From the NCBI GenBank assembly GCA_019313245.1, contig JAFDBP010000219.1, forward strand, positions 1-37,480: a stretch of DNA of 37,480 nt, written 5' to 3'. This DNA comes from Deltaproteobacteria bacterium (GTDB lineage: Bacteria > Myxococcota_A > UBA9160 > SMWR01). The position numbers and the translations under genes are program-made. The notes under the pieces are model-generated. The model saw nothing but the letters and a program-made list of their open reading frames with translations. It had not been told where the DNA came from and searched no databases. Shown here one piece after another: positions 8,537-17,193 of this stretch; positions within the stretch are counted from its first letter, which is position 1; the number at the start of each line of letters is the position of its first letter.

Positions 8537-10942
8537 TCAACCGGTCGGTGGGAATTGGAGGGGCGTCCCGGGCGTCGGCTCGGCTTGGGGTGTGGGCGCC
8601 GAGGACTCGAGTGTCGACTTCCCCTGCGGTTTGGGCGCCGTCGACTCGAGTGTCGACTTCCCCTGCGGTTTGGGCGCCGTCGGCTCGAGTGCCGGCTTCC
8701 CCTGCGCTGCGGGCGCCGTCGGCTCGAGTGCCGGCTTCCCCTGCGCTGCGGGCGCCGTCGACTCGGACGCGGGGGGCGGCTCGATCGATTCGGGTGCCTC
8801 GAGCGCCCCCCAACCGAAGACGTCGCGCGCCAACGACCAGCGGCGCTCCTGGCCGGGCGGCTCCCTGCCCTCGAACCAGTAGCTGAACAGGCGCGGAATC
8901 GTGCGGTCGTTGCGCTTCAGCAGAATCCAGGCGTCGATGAATTCGGCCATGCGCCGATCGTCGCGCGCGCTGGCGTAGCCCACGGGCACGCGCAGCACCT
9001 CCGGATGGGGAACCGCCACCGTGTATTCGGGATAGATGAGGGTCCAGGCCGAGCCCACCTCGGCGGCAAAGACCATCGCGTCGAAGGTCCCCTCCTCGGC
9101 GCGAAAGAACGCGCGCGGCGAATCGATCAGGGTGATCTGCGCCTCCGGCAGGTACTCCCGGATCTTCTCCGCGTAGTAGCCGCGCTCGGGAACCGCGAGT
9201 TCCAGCGACGGAATCGATCGAATCGACTTGCCGGAGCGGAATCGGTCCCGGTGATGGTCGCGGACGACGAAGGCCAGCGTCTCGTGGAGATAGGGAGTCG
9301 AGAAGTTCATCTGCTCGAGGCGCTCGGGCGTGATGGTCAGCCCGGTCATCGCCAAGTCGATCGTTCCCGCATTGAGCAGCGCGGGAAACCGACTCGTATC
9401 GCCGACGCGGAAGAATTCGACGCGCACGCCGAGATCGCGCGCCAGGGCGTGGGCCATCTCGATGTCGAAACCGACCAGTTCGCCCGGCGCGTTTCGGAAC
9501 GCGTAGGGCAGCCGGTCCGGCGCGTAACCGACGCGCAGGCTGCCCCGCGCGCGCACGCGCCGGAGTGCGTCCCCCGGGCTCTGGGGGGCCTCGGCGGGCA
9601 GCGCATCGCGGTCTCGCCAGGGCGCGGTGGGCAGCAGGAAGGATCGCTGGATGAAAGAGCGGTACCCCGTGAAGGGACTGTCGAAGCGCTGAAATCCGAT
9701 CCGAACGACATTCAGGACTCCGGCGGTTGCGACGATGGAGATCAGAATCCACAGCGCGAAGCGCCGCAGTTCGAAGCGGATCCAGGCCGCGGCGCCGCAG
9801 CCCGCGAGCAGGGCGAGCGCGATCGCGTGCATCGACCCGACCAATGCGCTGAAGCGATTGCCGATCACGCTGTCGACGACGAGAAAGAGTTCGAACATGT
9901 CGGACGGAATGCGGAAGAGATCGAGCAGGAAGGGCAGCGAGACCGCGGAACCCGCGAAGGACGAAAACAGCCCGGTTCCCGCGAGCGCGGGATAGTCGAC
10001 CGGGGAGAGGGGATGCCCCGATTGCCAGCCCGCGTAGAGAACGAACAACAGCCCCAACAGCTTTCCCGCCCCCGCCAGGGTAAAGGCGATCGGAACCACC
10101 ACGTCGACCTGGAGTTCGGCTTCCTCGCCGGCCTCGCGCTGCTCGAAGAGCTTCCGCGCGCGGTCGGCGATGATCGGGAGCACGATGAAGAGACTGCCCG
10201 TGGCGAAGGCGGTGACCAGCGCGTCGCGGCCCGCGGCGAACACCTCGCGGTACGAGAGCGGCGTGGCGGCGGCGACCAGCGCCGGGAGCACCCAGAAGGC
10301 CAGCAGCAACGCCAACGCGATATAGGTGACCAGATAGACCTGGAGGCCGGCGAGCCGCGCGACGTCGAGACTCCCGGCGGCCTCGGCTGCGATGGCGAAG
10401 ATCCCGTACGGGGCGATGTGTACCACGGCACTCGTCATCCGGCGCAGCGCGTCCTGTGCACCCAAAAATGTGTCGAGCAGCGTGCGCTTGCGCTCGCTGT
10501 CCATCAGCGCGATCCCGAACGCCAGGCTGAACACGACGACGGCCGGAACGGCACCCTCGGAGAGCGAGCGAAACGGATTCGCCGGGATGTAGAAGTCGAG
10601 AAAGTCGAGTTCGGCGCGCTCTTCCACCAGGGTGGCACTGAACAGGGTGCCGGAGGGCCAGCCCGGGAAGGCGATGGGCGCGGCGATGACGACGGCGAGC
10701 GTCGCAACCCAGGACAGCAGCAGAAAACCGCCCGCATAGCGCACGAGCGACCGCCAGCCGCGGCTGCTCAGCCCGCCCAGACCGGCGATCAGCGAGACCG
10801 CCACGAACGGGAGCACCGCCATCTGAAGCAGCAGCAGGTACGCGCGGCCGAACGCGCCCACGAAAGCAACCGACTCGCCGAACACGATGCCCAGAGCGAT
10901 GCCGAGCGCGAGGCCGACCAGCACCTTGGAGGCCAACGACAT
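8537..10942 (-). CDS. DAACS-type symporter fused to a family-3 solute-binding domain
   Basis: An 801-residue membrane protein with three parts. Residues 1-385 are a dicarboxylate/amino-acid:cation symporter (GltP/DctA type) with about eight membrane segments; the hairpin loops are recognisable at 246-258 (A-T-G-S-L-F-I-V-L-P) and 326-340. The canonical N-M-D-G-T sodium/substrate motif is replaced by T-L-A-G-A-G (288-293). Residues 396-414 form an extra membrane helix that would carry the following part to the periplasm. Residues 460-695 are a family-3 extracellular solute-binding domain (L-R-V-G-Y-A-P-D start, G-F-D-I-E-M-A, L-T-I-T-P-E-R). Residues 730-782 are 13-residue Pro/Ala/Gly/Lys repeats. 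Family-3 binding domains normally serve ABC importers, so a tether to a secondary transporter is unusual. An amino or organic acid substrate is likely. Start ATG at 10942; the aspartoacylase-like gene diverges. Confidence 0.88.
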   Translation of the reverse strand: MSLASKVLVGLALGIALGIVFGESVAFVGAFGRAYLLLLQMAVLPFVAVSLIAGLGGLSSRGWRSLVRYAGGFLLLSWVATLAVVIAAPIAFPGWPSGTLFSATLVEERAELDFLDFYIPANPFRSLSEGAVPAVVVFSLAFGIALMDSERKRTLLDTFLGAQDALRRMTSAVVHIAPYGIFAIAAEAAGSLDVARLAGLQVYLVTYIALALLLAFWVLPALVAAATPLSYREVFAAGRDALVTAFATGSLFIVLPIIADRARKLFEQREAGEEAELQVDVVVPIAFTLAGAGKLLGLLFVLYAGWQSGHPLSPVDYPALAGTGLFSSFAGSAVSLPFLLDLFRIPSDMFELFLVVDSVIGNRFSALVGSMHAIALALLAGCGAAAWIRFELRRFALWILISIVATAGVLNVVRIGFQRFDSPFTGYRSFIQRSFLLPTAPWRDRDALPAEAPQSPGDALRRVRARGSLRVGYAPDRLPYAFRNAPGELVGFDIEMAHALARDLGVRVEFFRVGDTSRFPALLNAGTIDLAMTGLTITPERLEQMNFSTPYLHETLAFVVRDHHRDRFRSGKSIRSIPSLELAVPERGYYAEKIREYLPEAQITLIDSPRAFFRAEEGTFDAMVFAAEVGSAWTLIYPEYTVAVPHPEVLRVPVGYASARDDRRMAEFIDAWILLKRNDRTIPRLFSYWFEGREPPGQERRWSLARDVFGWGALEAPESIEPPPASESTAPAAQGKPALEPTAPAAQGKPALEPTAPKPQGKSTLESTAPKPQGKSTLESSAPTPQAEPTPGTPLQFPPTG
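8598..8753. repeat. 39-bp tandem repeat, four copies
   Basis: Four head-to-tail 39-base units lie at 8598-8636, 8637-8675, 8676-8714 and 8715-8753, with a partial fifth after them. Units 1-2 and units 3-4 are near-identical pairs, suggesting two rounds of duplication. They encode the 13-residue repeat A-P-x-x-Q-G-K-x-x-L-E-x-T at the C-terminus of the symporter fusion; the reading frame is kept. Confidence 0.95.
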
Positions 10943-11061
10943 GCGCGCATCCTAACCGTTTGTGCACTCGTTTGTGGGCTTGCCGATTGGGATGCGGGCG
11001 AGATTGATTGTCGCGAATTGGGGCTTTTGAATTGGGGCTTTCGGGTGGTACGGTTCCGCGC

Positions 11062-12204
11062 ATGACGGGGGGTGTTACGACTCGGCGCGCCTTCGCGGCT
11101 GGCGTTTGCGCGCTCGCCGCGCTCGGCAGTGCCTTGCCCGGACCCGCGGCCGAGACGGTGCAAGAGCGCTGGGAAGGATTGCCGCTACTGGACGTCGTGG
11201 TCAGGCCGGGCGAGAGCCGGCGCGCCACCCTGGCTGTGAGCGAGTCCTTCGTGGGAGCGGTGCTCGACACGCCCGTGCTCGTCGTGCGCGGGATGCACCC
11301 CGGCCCGACCTTGTGCCTCACCGCGGGCATTCACGGCGACGAACTCAACGGCGTCGAGATCGTGCGGCGCACGCTCCAGCGACTGAATGCGCAGGAATTG
11401 CGCGGCACCGTGATCGGCGTCCCGATCGTCAACCTCCACGGCTTCCGCCGCTCGTCCCGCTACCTTCCCGACCGCCGGGATCTCAATCGCTACTTCCCCG
11501 GCCGCTCTCGCGGCAGCTCGGCGTCGCGCATCGCGTACTCATTCTTCGAGAGTGTGATCCGTTCGTGCGACAACCTCGTCGATCTGCACACGGGATCCTT
11601 TCATCGGACCAACCTTCCCCACCTGCGGGCGAACCTCGAAATACCGGAGACACTCGAGCTCGCGCGGGGCTTCGGCAGCACCATCGTCGTCCACAGTTTC
11701 GGCACGCAGGGGACCCTGCGTCGGGCGGCAACCGATGCGGGGATTCCCGCGATCACCTACGAGGCGGGCGAGCCGATGCGCTTCGTGCAGAGCGACGTCG
11801 AACGCGGCCTGGAGGGAATCCGTGACTTGATGGGTGCGATCGGTATGCTGAAGCCGCGCCGACGAGCTCGCGAGCCCCAGGTCTTCAACCGGTCGCACTG
11901 GGTGCGGTCCGACGACGGCGGCATCCTGATCTCGCAGGTCGAGCTGGGCGAGCGGGTCGAAATCGGCGCGTTGCTGGGCACCGTCACCGATCCGCTGTCG
12001 AACGAGAAATCGGAGCTGCGCGCCCCACACTTGGGTACCGTGATCGGAATGGCCCTGAACCAGGTCGTGATGCCGGGATTCGCCGCATTCCACCTCGGAA
12101 TTCGCGTGGGAGAAGACCCCCCTCTGCCACAGCCGGACGAGGACTGGGCGATCGAGGCGGTGGAAGATACGGCGATGGAAAACGACGAGCGGCCCGAGGA
12201 GTAG
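11062..12204 (+). CDS. Succinylglutamate desuccinylase/aspartoacylase family deacylase with a Tat-like signal
   Basis: A 380-residue zinc carboxypeptidase-fold enzyme of the AstE/aspartoacylase family, which removes acyl groups from amino acids or cuts amide-linked conjugates. Zinc ligands are H91 and E94 (G-I-H-G-D-E) and H175 (D-L-H-T-G-S); the catalytic Glu is E233 (T-Y-E-A-G). The N-terminus T-R-R-A-F-A (residues 7-12) followed by a hydrophobic stretch and a P-A-A site fits a twin-arginine signal, so it would act in the periplasm. The C-terminal third carries a beta-barrel-like domain as in AstE relatives. It is the first gene of a tight four-gene operon; the next start is 7 bases after its stop. 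The partner ATP-grasp makes amide bonds, so this enzyme may process or reverse its product. Substrate unknown. Confidence 0.85.
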   Translation: MTGGVTTRRAFAAGVCALAALGSALPGPAAETVQERWEGLPLLDVVVRPGESRRATLAVSESFVGAVLDTPVLVVRGMHPGPTLCLTAGIHGDELNGVEIVRRTLQRLNAQELRGTVIGVPIVNLHGFRRSSRYLPDRRDLNRYFPGRSRGSSASRIAYSFFESVIRSCDNLVDLHTGSFHRTNLPHLRANLEIPETLELARGFGSTIVVHSFGTQGTLRRAATDAGIPAITYEAGEPMRFVQSDVERGLEGIRDLMGAIGMLKPRRRAREPQVFNRSHWVRSDDGGILISQVELGERVEIGALLGTVTDPLSNEKSELRAPHLGTVIGMALNQVVMPGFAAFHLGIRVGEDPPLPQPDEDWAIEAVEDTAMENDERPEE

Positions 12205-12211
12205 CGCGCCC

Positions 12212-13789
12212 GTGTCTCGACCGGTCCTGTTCACCGGAATCGCCCTGCTGCTGTTCGCCATCGGCGTGGTCGGGTGGAAGGCGCTGATTCTGGACCTCCC
12301 ACTCGCGCCCTCTGGCGCCAAGGGTCTCTGGCGCGTCGAGCTCGAAGTGAGCGCGCGGGGGACCGGCCGCCGCGGAAGCGTCCGCGTTCCGCTTCCGAGC
12401 CTGGGTCCCGGTCAGGCGGTCTTCGACGAGCGGATCCAGAGCGACCGGCTGCTGTTCGCGATTCGCAACGAAGACGGCCAGCGATTCGCGATCTGGAGCG
12501 GGCGCTTCGAGGGCGTGCACGAACTCGCACACGGCTTCCGCGTGCAGCTCGATCCGTCGCGCGCCCCAGTGACCGGAGGCAACGCCGCCGCGCCTTCGGG
12601 CATCGTCGAGCGCTACGGCCCGCGCGCGAGCGAGATTCCCGCGGACGACACCACGATCCCGCAGCTGTTCGAGCGCATTTCGCTGCCCCCGGCCAGCGAT
12701 CCGGAGGGGCGGCTGCGCTCACTCTTCTCTTTCGTGGCCGATGAAGTGGCAACCCGCGATACCGCCTCCGATGACGCCATCCTGACGCTCGCCGCGCGGG
12801 AAGGCAGCCAGGTGGGCAAGACCCGCAGCCTCGTGATGCTGTTGCGAGGCGCGGGGATTCCGGCGCGCGTGGTGCTCGGCCTGAAGCTGCAGACCGGAAC
12901 GCCGCCCGAGGAGGTCGTCTGGGCGCAGGCCTGGCTCGGCGGGGTCTGGGTGCCGTTGTCGCCGGTGGAAGGTTTCTTCGGCGAGAGGCCCGCCGATCGG
13001 GTCGCGCTGCGCTTCGGATCGGATCAGGCGATCGAAACGAGTGGTGTCGAGGCCGTCGGACGGCGCTATCACGCTCTGCGCGAGCAGCTGCGACCGGAAG
13101 AACTCACCGCGCTGATGGTTCCCAACAGCGATCTGCTGGCGGCGTTGTCGCTGTACCGCCTGCCGCTGCCGACGCAGTCGGCGCTGCGCGGCCTGTTGTT
13201 GCTCCCCATCGGAGCGCTGATCGTCGCCTTGTTTCGCAACATCATCGGCGTCCCGACCTTCGGAACCTTCATGCCGATCCTGATCGCCTTCGCGCTGCGC
13301 AGTTATCCGCTGGCCCCCGGCCTGCTGCTCGTCGGCTCCGTGCTGTGTGTGGGCATCTTCGGGCGCCTCGCGTTCGAGCGGCTGCACCTGCTGCTGGTGC
13401 CGCGCCTCTCGCTGCTGCTGTGCATCGTGGTGCTGCTCGTGACGGGCGCAGCGATCGTCGGACGCGGGAGCAACATACACAACCTGCTCGCCGGCGTGCT
13501 GTTCCCGCTGGTGATCCTCACGATGTTGATCGAGCGCTTCGCGGTCACGCTTTCGGAGGAAGGTTGGCGCAGCGCACTGGAGCGGGCTGGCTGGTCGATT
13601 GCGGTTGCGATCGTCGTACACCCGGTCTTCCGCAGCGCCTCGGCACAGCAGCTGATGTTCGGCTATCCGGAGCTGGTCGTCGGCATCTCCGGATTGCTGA
13701 TCCTGATCGGCGGTTACACGGGATTTCGCGTTTCCGATCTGATCCGCTTCCGCGCCTTCGCCCGCTTCGGAGCGAGAGCTTCGCGGTGA
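12212..13789 (+). CDS. Degenerate transglutaminase fused to seven transmembrane helices
   Basis: A 525-residue inner-membrane protein of the family annotated as inactive transglutaminase fused to 7 TM helices. One N-terminal helix (residues 3-25) is followed by a large extracytoplasmic region; residues ~170-260 form a transglutaminase-like fold (R-G-A-G-I-P-A-R-V-V-L-G-L) in which the catalytic Cys position reads G-S-Q-V-G-K-T, hence probably no catalysis. From about residue 325 come seven hydrophobic segments with the family landmark R-N-I-I-G-V-P-T-F-G-T-F-M-P. GTG start at 12212. Its stop overlaps the next start (GTGA). The family is nearly always found beside a RimK-related ligase, and it may bind peptides outside and signal or pass them inward. 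That role is inference. Confidence 0.85.
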   Translation: MSRPVLFTGIALLLFAIGVVGWKALILDLPLAPSGAKGLWRVELEVSARGTGRRGSVRVPLPSLGPGQAVFDERIQSDRLLFAIRNEDGQRFAIWSGRFEGVHELAHGFRVQLDPSRAPVTGGNAAAPSGIVERYGPRASEIPADDTTIPQLFERISLPPASDPEGRLRSLFSFVADEVATRDTASDDAILTLAAREGSQVGKTRSLVMLLRGAGIPARVVLGLKLQTGTPPEEVVWAQAWLGGVWVPLSPVEGFFGERPADRVALRFGSDQAIETSGVEAVGRRYHALREQLRPEELTALMVPNSDLLAALSLYRLPLPTQSALRGLLLLPIGALIVALFRNIIGVPTFGTFMPILIAFALRSYPLAPGLLLVGSVLCVGIFGRLAFERLHLLLVPRLSLLLCIVVLLVTGAAIVGRGSNIHNLLAGVLFPLVILTMLIERFAVTLSEEGWRSALERAGWSIAVAIVVHPVFRSASAQQLMFGYPELVVGISGLLILIGGYTGFRVSDLIRFRAFARFGARASR

Positions 13790-14730
13790 AGGTGCTCAAC
13801 GCACTCCGGAGCAACGGCGTGCTCGGCATCAACGGGCGCAACGCCGCCTACACGCTCCGCTGGAATCCGCGGCGGCTTTATCCCATGGTCGACGACAAGC
13901 TGCGCACCAAGCGGCTCTGCGAAGAGGCTGGGATTCCCGTCCCGCGCCTCATCGCCTACGCCGGACACCACTTCGAGATCAAGCGGATGCTCGGCGCGCT
14001 GGAGGGACTCGACGACTTCGTGCTCAAGCCGGCCCGAGGCGCGATGGGCAACGGCATCATCGTCATCCACGCGAGGGAGGGCGACGCGTTCCTGCGCCCG
14101 GGCGGCCGGCGCGTCAGCCTGGACGACCTGCGCTACCACGCGGGGAGCATCATCTCGGGGCTCTACGCTCTGGGCGGTCACGCCGACGCGGCAATGCTCG
14201 AGGAACGCCTCGTCGCGCATCCCATCCTGGCCGCGATTTCGGAGGAGGGCGCGCCGGACGTGCGGATCGTCGTGTTTCGCGGCATTCCCGTGATGGCCAT
14301 GACGCGGCTGCCGACGCGCCGCTCGAGCGGCCGCGCCAATCTCCATCAGGGGGCGGTCGGGGCGGGGGTCGGGCTTTCGAGCGGCCGAATCGAACATGCG
14401 ATGGTCACCTACACTCCGGTGGAACGGCATCCCGACAGCGACCGCCCGCTCATCGGCGTGGAGATCCCGGGGTTTTCGCGCGCGCTGGAGATCGCCGTTC
14501 GCGCGACCGACGAAACCGGGCTCGGCTACGTCGGAGCCGACGTCGTGATCGATGCGCGGCTCGGCCCCGTGATCCTGGAGCTCAATGCGCGACCGGGGCT
14601 CGCGATCCAGGTGGCCAATCAGGCGGGTCTGCTGCCTCGGCTGCGCGCCGTCGAGGAAGACTTCCGTCCCGGATTGTCGGTCGAGGAGCGCATCGAAATG
14701 GGACGCCAGATCGAGAGGAGAGCGCCATGA
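13786..14730 (+). CDS. Alpha-L-glutamate ligase-like (RimK-related) ATP-grasp protein
   Basis: A 314-residue cytosolic ATP-grasp ligase that activates a carboxylate with ATP and joins it to an amine, as RimK adds glutamate. It matches the RimK-related group: L-G-I-N-G-R-N start, P-M-V-D-D-K-L-R-T-K (34-43), ATP-binding K81 in F-V-L-K-P-A-R-G-A-M-G-N-G, the Y-H-A-G-S-I-I-S-G-L-Y segment, V-M-A-M-T-R-L-P-T-R-R-S, and the Mg-binding end E-L-N-A-R-P-G-L near residue 270. The start is GTG at 13786, overlapping the previous stop by 4 bases; a longer open frame upstream is the shadow of the 7TM gene. Its stop overlaps the next gene as ATGA. The amino acid added and the acceptor are unknown; a peptide, a glycan-linked amine or a free metabolite are all open. 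Confidence 0.9.
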   Translation: MKVLNALRSNGVLGINGRNAAYTLRWNPRRLYPMVDDKLRTKRLCEEAGIPVPRLIAYAGHHFEIKRMLGALEGLDDFVLKPARGAMGNGIIVIHAREGDAFLRPGGRRVSLDDLRYHAGSIISGLYALGGHADAAMLEERLVAHPILAAISEEGAPDVRIVVFRGIPVMAMTRLPTRRSSGRANLHQGAVGAGVGLSSGRIEHAMVTYTPVERHPDSDRPLIGVEIPGFSRALEIAVRATDETGLGYVGADVVIDARLGPVILELNARPGLAIQVANQAGLLPRLRAVEEDFRPGLSVEERIEMGRQIERRAP

Positions 14731-15983
14731 TCGATCGCAAGCACCGCGCTGTCCGCGCATTGGTGTGCGTCTGCGCCACACTGACTGCAGGAGCGGCGCT
14801 GGCGCAGGACGATCTCGTCTACCGGGTCGACTTCGAAGTTCGCGTGGTTCCGACCGAGCGCGCCGCTCGCGTCAATGTGCACGTAACGGATCCAAAAGGT
14901 CTGCTGCGGCAGGTGAACTGGCGCATCGATCCCGAGCGCCACCGCGACTTCGCGGGCGGCGGAACCGTCGAGGTCGAGGGCGACGTGGTGCGCTGGATCC
15001 CCGAACCCGGCGTGACGACGCTGCGGTACGTGTTTCGCATCGATCACCTGCGCGACGAGCGAAGCTACGACGCGCGCTGCGCCGAGAACTGGGCCATCTT
15101 TCGCGGTGACGACCTGGTTCCCCCCGCGAAGGTTCGCACCGCGCTGGGAGCGCGCTCGGCCTCCCACCTCTACCTGCGCGTGCCGGACGGCTGGTCGGCC
15201 GTCGCACCGTACGAGCGGGCGGCTGACTCGTCCTTCCGGATCGACAATCCCCACCGCGGATTCGACCGACCGACGGGCTGGCTCGCGGTCGGCCGACTCG
15301 GCATCCTTCGGGAGACGGTCGCGGGCTCCCGAATCGCCGTTGCGGGGCCGAAGGGCCAGCGCCTGCAGCGCCTCGACATTCTGGCGCTGCTGCGCTGGAC
15401 GCTGCCCACGGTTCGCGACATGGTCGGCGAGTTGCCCGATCGGCTGCTGGTAGTCACCGCGAGAGATCCGATGTGGCGCGGGGGCCTGAGCGGACCGCGC
15501 TCCGCGTTCGTCCACGCGTCGCGCCCGCTCATCAGCGACGACGGGACGAGCCCGGTGCTCCACGAACTGGTGCACGCCGCGTTGGGATTCGAGCCCGGCG
15601 ACGGCGGCGACTGGATCGTCGAGGGCCTCGCCGAGCTGTACTCGCTGGAGGCCCTCGTCCGCTCGCGCACGATCTCGCGCAAGAGACAGGAAAAAGTGTT
15701 ATCCCGGATGAAGCAGCGCGCCAAAGCGGTCCCCTCGCTGGAGGTGGCTTCGGCCCGGGGAGAGATCACCGACCGCGCGGTCATCGCACTTCGCGCGCTC
15801 GATGCCGAGATCCGCGAGCACACACAGGACCAGCGCAGTCTCGAGGACGCCGTGCGCGTCTTGTCGGAATCGCGCCTGGACATCACGACGGCCCAGCTGA
15901 AGAACGCCGCCGAACAGGTGAGCGGAGCGGATCTGTCCGGCTTCTTCCGACAACACGTGGGTGAGGCTCGCCCGGGCCGCTGA
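14727..15983 (+). CDS. Exported HExxH metallopeptidase-like protein
   Basis: A 418-residue protein with a signal peptide (residues 1-26, ending A-L-A-Q). H-E-L-V-H at residues 279-283 is a zincin motif, and about 24 residues later D-W-I-V-E-G-L-A-E-L-Y supplies the downstream Glu ligand typical of gluzincins. The arrangement, with an N-terminal beta-rich region before the catalytic helix, resembles M61 glycyl-aminopeptidase-like proteins. It would be periplasmic or cell-surface. ATG at 14727 overlaps the ATP-grasp stop (ATGA), so translation is coupled. Other operons of this ligase commonly carry a different, aspartic-protease-like partner; here the place is taken by this zincin. Substrate unknown. 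Confidence 0.8.
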   Translation: MIDRKHRAVRALVCVCATLTAGAALAQDDLVYRVDFEVRVVPTERAARVNVHVTDPKGLLRQVNWRIDPERHRDFAGGGTVEVEGDVVRWIPEPGVTTLRYVFRIDHLRDERSYDARCAENWAIFRGDDLVPPAKVRTALGARSASHLYLRVPDGWSAVAPYERAADSSFRIDNPHRGFDRPTGWLAVGRLGILRETVAGSRIAVAGPKGQRLQRLDILALLRWTLPTVRDMVGELPDRLLVVTARDPMWRGGLSGPRSAFVHASRPLISDDGTSPVLHELVHAALGFEPGDGGDWIVEGLAELYSLEALVRSRTISRKRQEKVLSRMKQRAKAVPSLEVASARGEITDRAVIALRALDAEIREHTQDQRSLEDAVRVLSESRLDITTAQLKNAAEQVSGADLSGFFRQHVGEARPGR

Positions 15984-16121
15984 TCCCGCACGAACGCGGT
16001 CCCGATCCGCGCCCCCGCCCGCGGAGGGCACCTCGACGGGTTGAATCGCGCGAACCTGAAGTCGTGGAAATGGCCCCGGTCGAGGCAACCCGCCGTCGAT
16101 GTGGTATTCGTCGGCGCTGAA

Positions 16122-17060
16122 ATGGTGCACCTCACCGCGCTACTCGGTGGACTGGCACTCCTCGCGCTCGGTGCCGAAGGGACCGTGCGCGGCGCCCGCT
16201 CGTTCGGGCTGCGTATCGGTCTATCGCCCGTAATCGTGGGATTGACGATCGTCGCATTTGGAACGAGCGCGCCCGAACTCGTCGTCAGCACGGAGGCGAC
16301 CCTCGAAGGCGTCGACGGCATCGCGCTCGGAAACGTCGTCGGCTCGAACATCGCCAACGTCCTGCTGATCCTCGGCATCTGTGCACTCGTTCGACCCATG
16401 GAAACCCATGGCCGCATGCTCCGCGTCGAGATGCCGCTGCTGATCGGAGTTTCCGCACTCGCGCTCGGACTCCTCGCCCTCGGCCAATTCGGTCGGCCTG
16501 TGGGCGTTCTGCTCGTAGCCGGGCTCGTGGCCTACATGATCGTCACCGTCAAGCTCGCACGGGCAGAGTCCGCCGAGGTCGAAGCGCAGATCGCGGGCAC
16601 CCAACCCTCGGCGAGCGCACGACTCTGGCTGGATCTCGGCGTCACCGGGCTCGGTCTCGCGTTGTTGATATCCGGTGGCGCGCTCTTCTTGCGGGGAGCG
16701 ATCGGCAGTGCCGAGTCCCTCGGAGTTTCCCCCGCCGTGATCGGGCTCAGCGTGGTCGCCATCGGAACGAGCCTGCCCGAGCTCGCCACGTCGCTGCTCG
16801 CGAGCATCCGCGGCCATGGCGACATCGCGATCGGAAACATCGTCGGCTCGAATCTGTTCAATCTGCTCGGCGTTCTCGGGATTGCCGCCGTGGTCGATCC
16901 GATTTCGCCGGCCGGCGTCGGATGGCGCGACCTCGGCGTGATGTTCGCAAGCACCGTCGGCCTGTCCTTCTTTCTGCACACCCGAAGGCAGCTGGAACGC
17001 TGGGAGGGAGCGACATTCCTCGCGGCCTACGCGATCTACATCTACTCCATCGTCCCATAA
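16122..17060 (+). CDS. Cation/calcium exchanger (CaCA family, YrbG-like)
   Basis: An inner-membrane antiporter of about 312 residues with ten hydrophobic helices in two inverted halves. Each half has the alpha-repeat signature: G-L-T-I-V-A-F-G-T-S-A-P-E-L with G-N-V-V-G-S-N-I-A-N in the first, and G-L-S-V-V-A-I-G-T-S-L-P-E-L with G-N-I-V-G-S-N-L-F-N in the second. These carry the Glu, Ser and Asn residues that coordinate sodium and calcium. A central loop with charged residues separates the halves. I chose ATG at 16122, directly before the first helix. TTG at 16041 or GTG at 16101 in the same frame are alternatives. It follows the metallopeptidase by about 140 bases and precedes the CNNM-like gene, so this stretch deals with divalent cations. 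Confidence 0.9.
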   Translation: MVHLTALLGGLALLALGAEGTVRGARSFGLRIGLSPVIVGLTIVAFGTSAPELVVSTEATLEGVDGIALGNVVGSNIANVLLILGICALVRPMETHGRMLRVEMPLLIGVSALALGLLALGQFGRPVGVLLVAGLVAYMIVTVKLARAESAEVEAQIAGTQPSASARLWLDLGVTGLGLALLISGGALFLRGAIGSAESLGVSPAVIGLSVVAIGTSLPELATSLLASIRGHGDIAIGNIVGSNLFNLLGVLGIAAVVDPISPAGVGWRDLGVMFASTVGLSFFLHTRRQLERWEGATFLAAYAIYIYSIVP

Positions 17061-17193
17061 TCACGTGCTACTGGAGTTCGCCGATCATCCCGGTGTCTGG
17101 TGCGCAATCCGCAACGAGTTTCCAATGCGCTAACCTGCGACGAGAGCGCGTCTACTCTTGTTTTTGTGAGACCCGCTCGCGGGAGGAGATCGC

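Noticed and set aside
11015-11041. Two tandem copies of GAATTGGGGCTTT between divergent genes
   Set aside because: Short simple duplication; no promoter or operator pattern that I can support.
8555-11065. 836-codon open frame on the plus strand
   Set aside because: Exact antisense of the fusion gene; arises from high GC and lack of stops.
8229-11330. 1033-codon open frame on the minus strand
   Set aside because: Low-complexity Arg/Gly-rich shadow of the symporter fusion in another frame; no recognisable motif.
12212-13789. Active transglutaminase
   Set aside because: Catalytic Cys position reads G-S-Q-V-G-K-T, so the domain is called degenerate.
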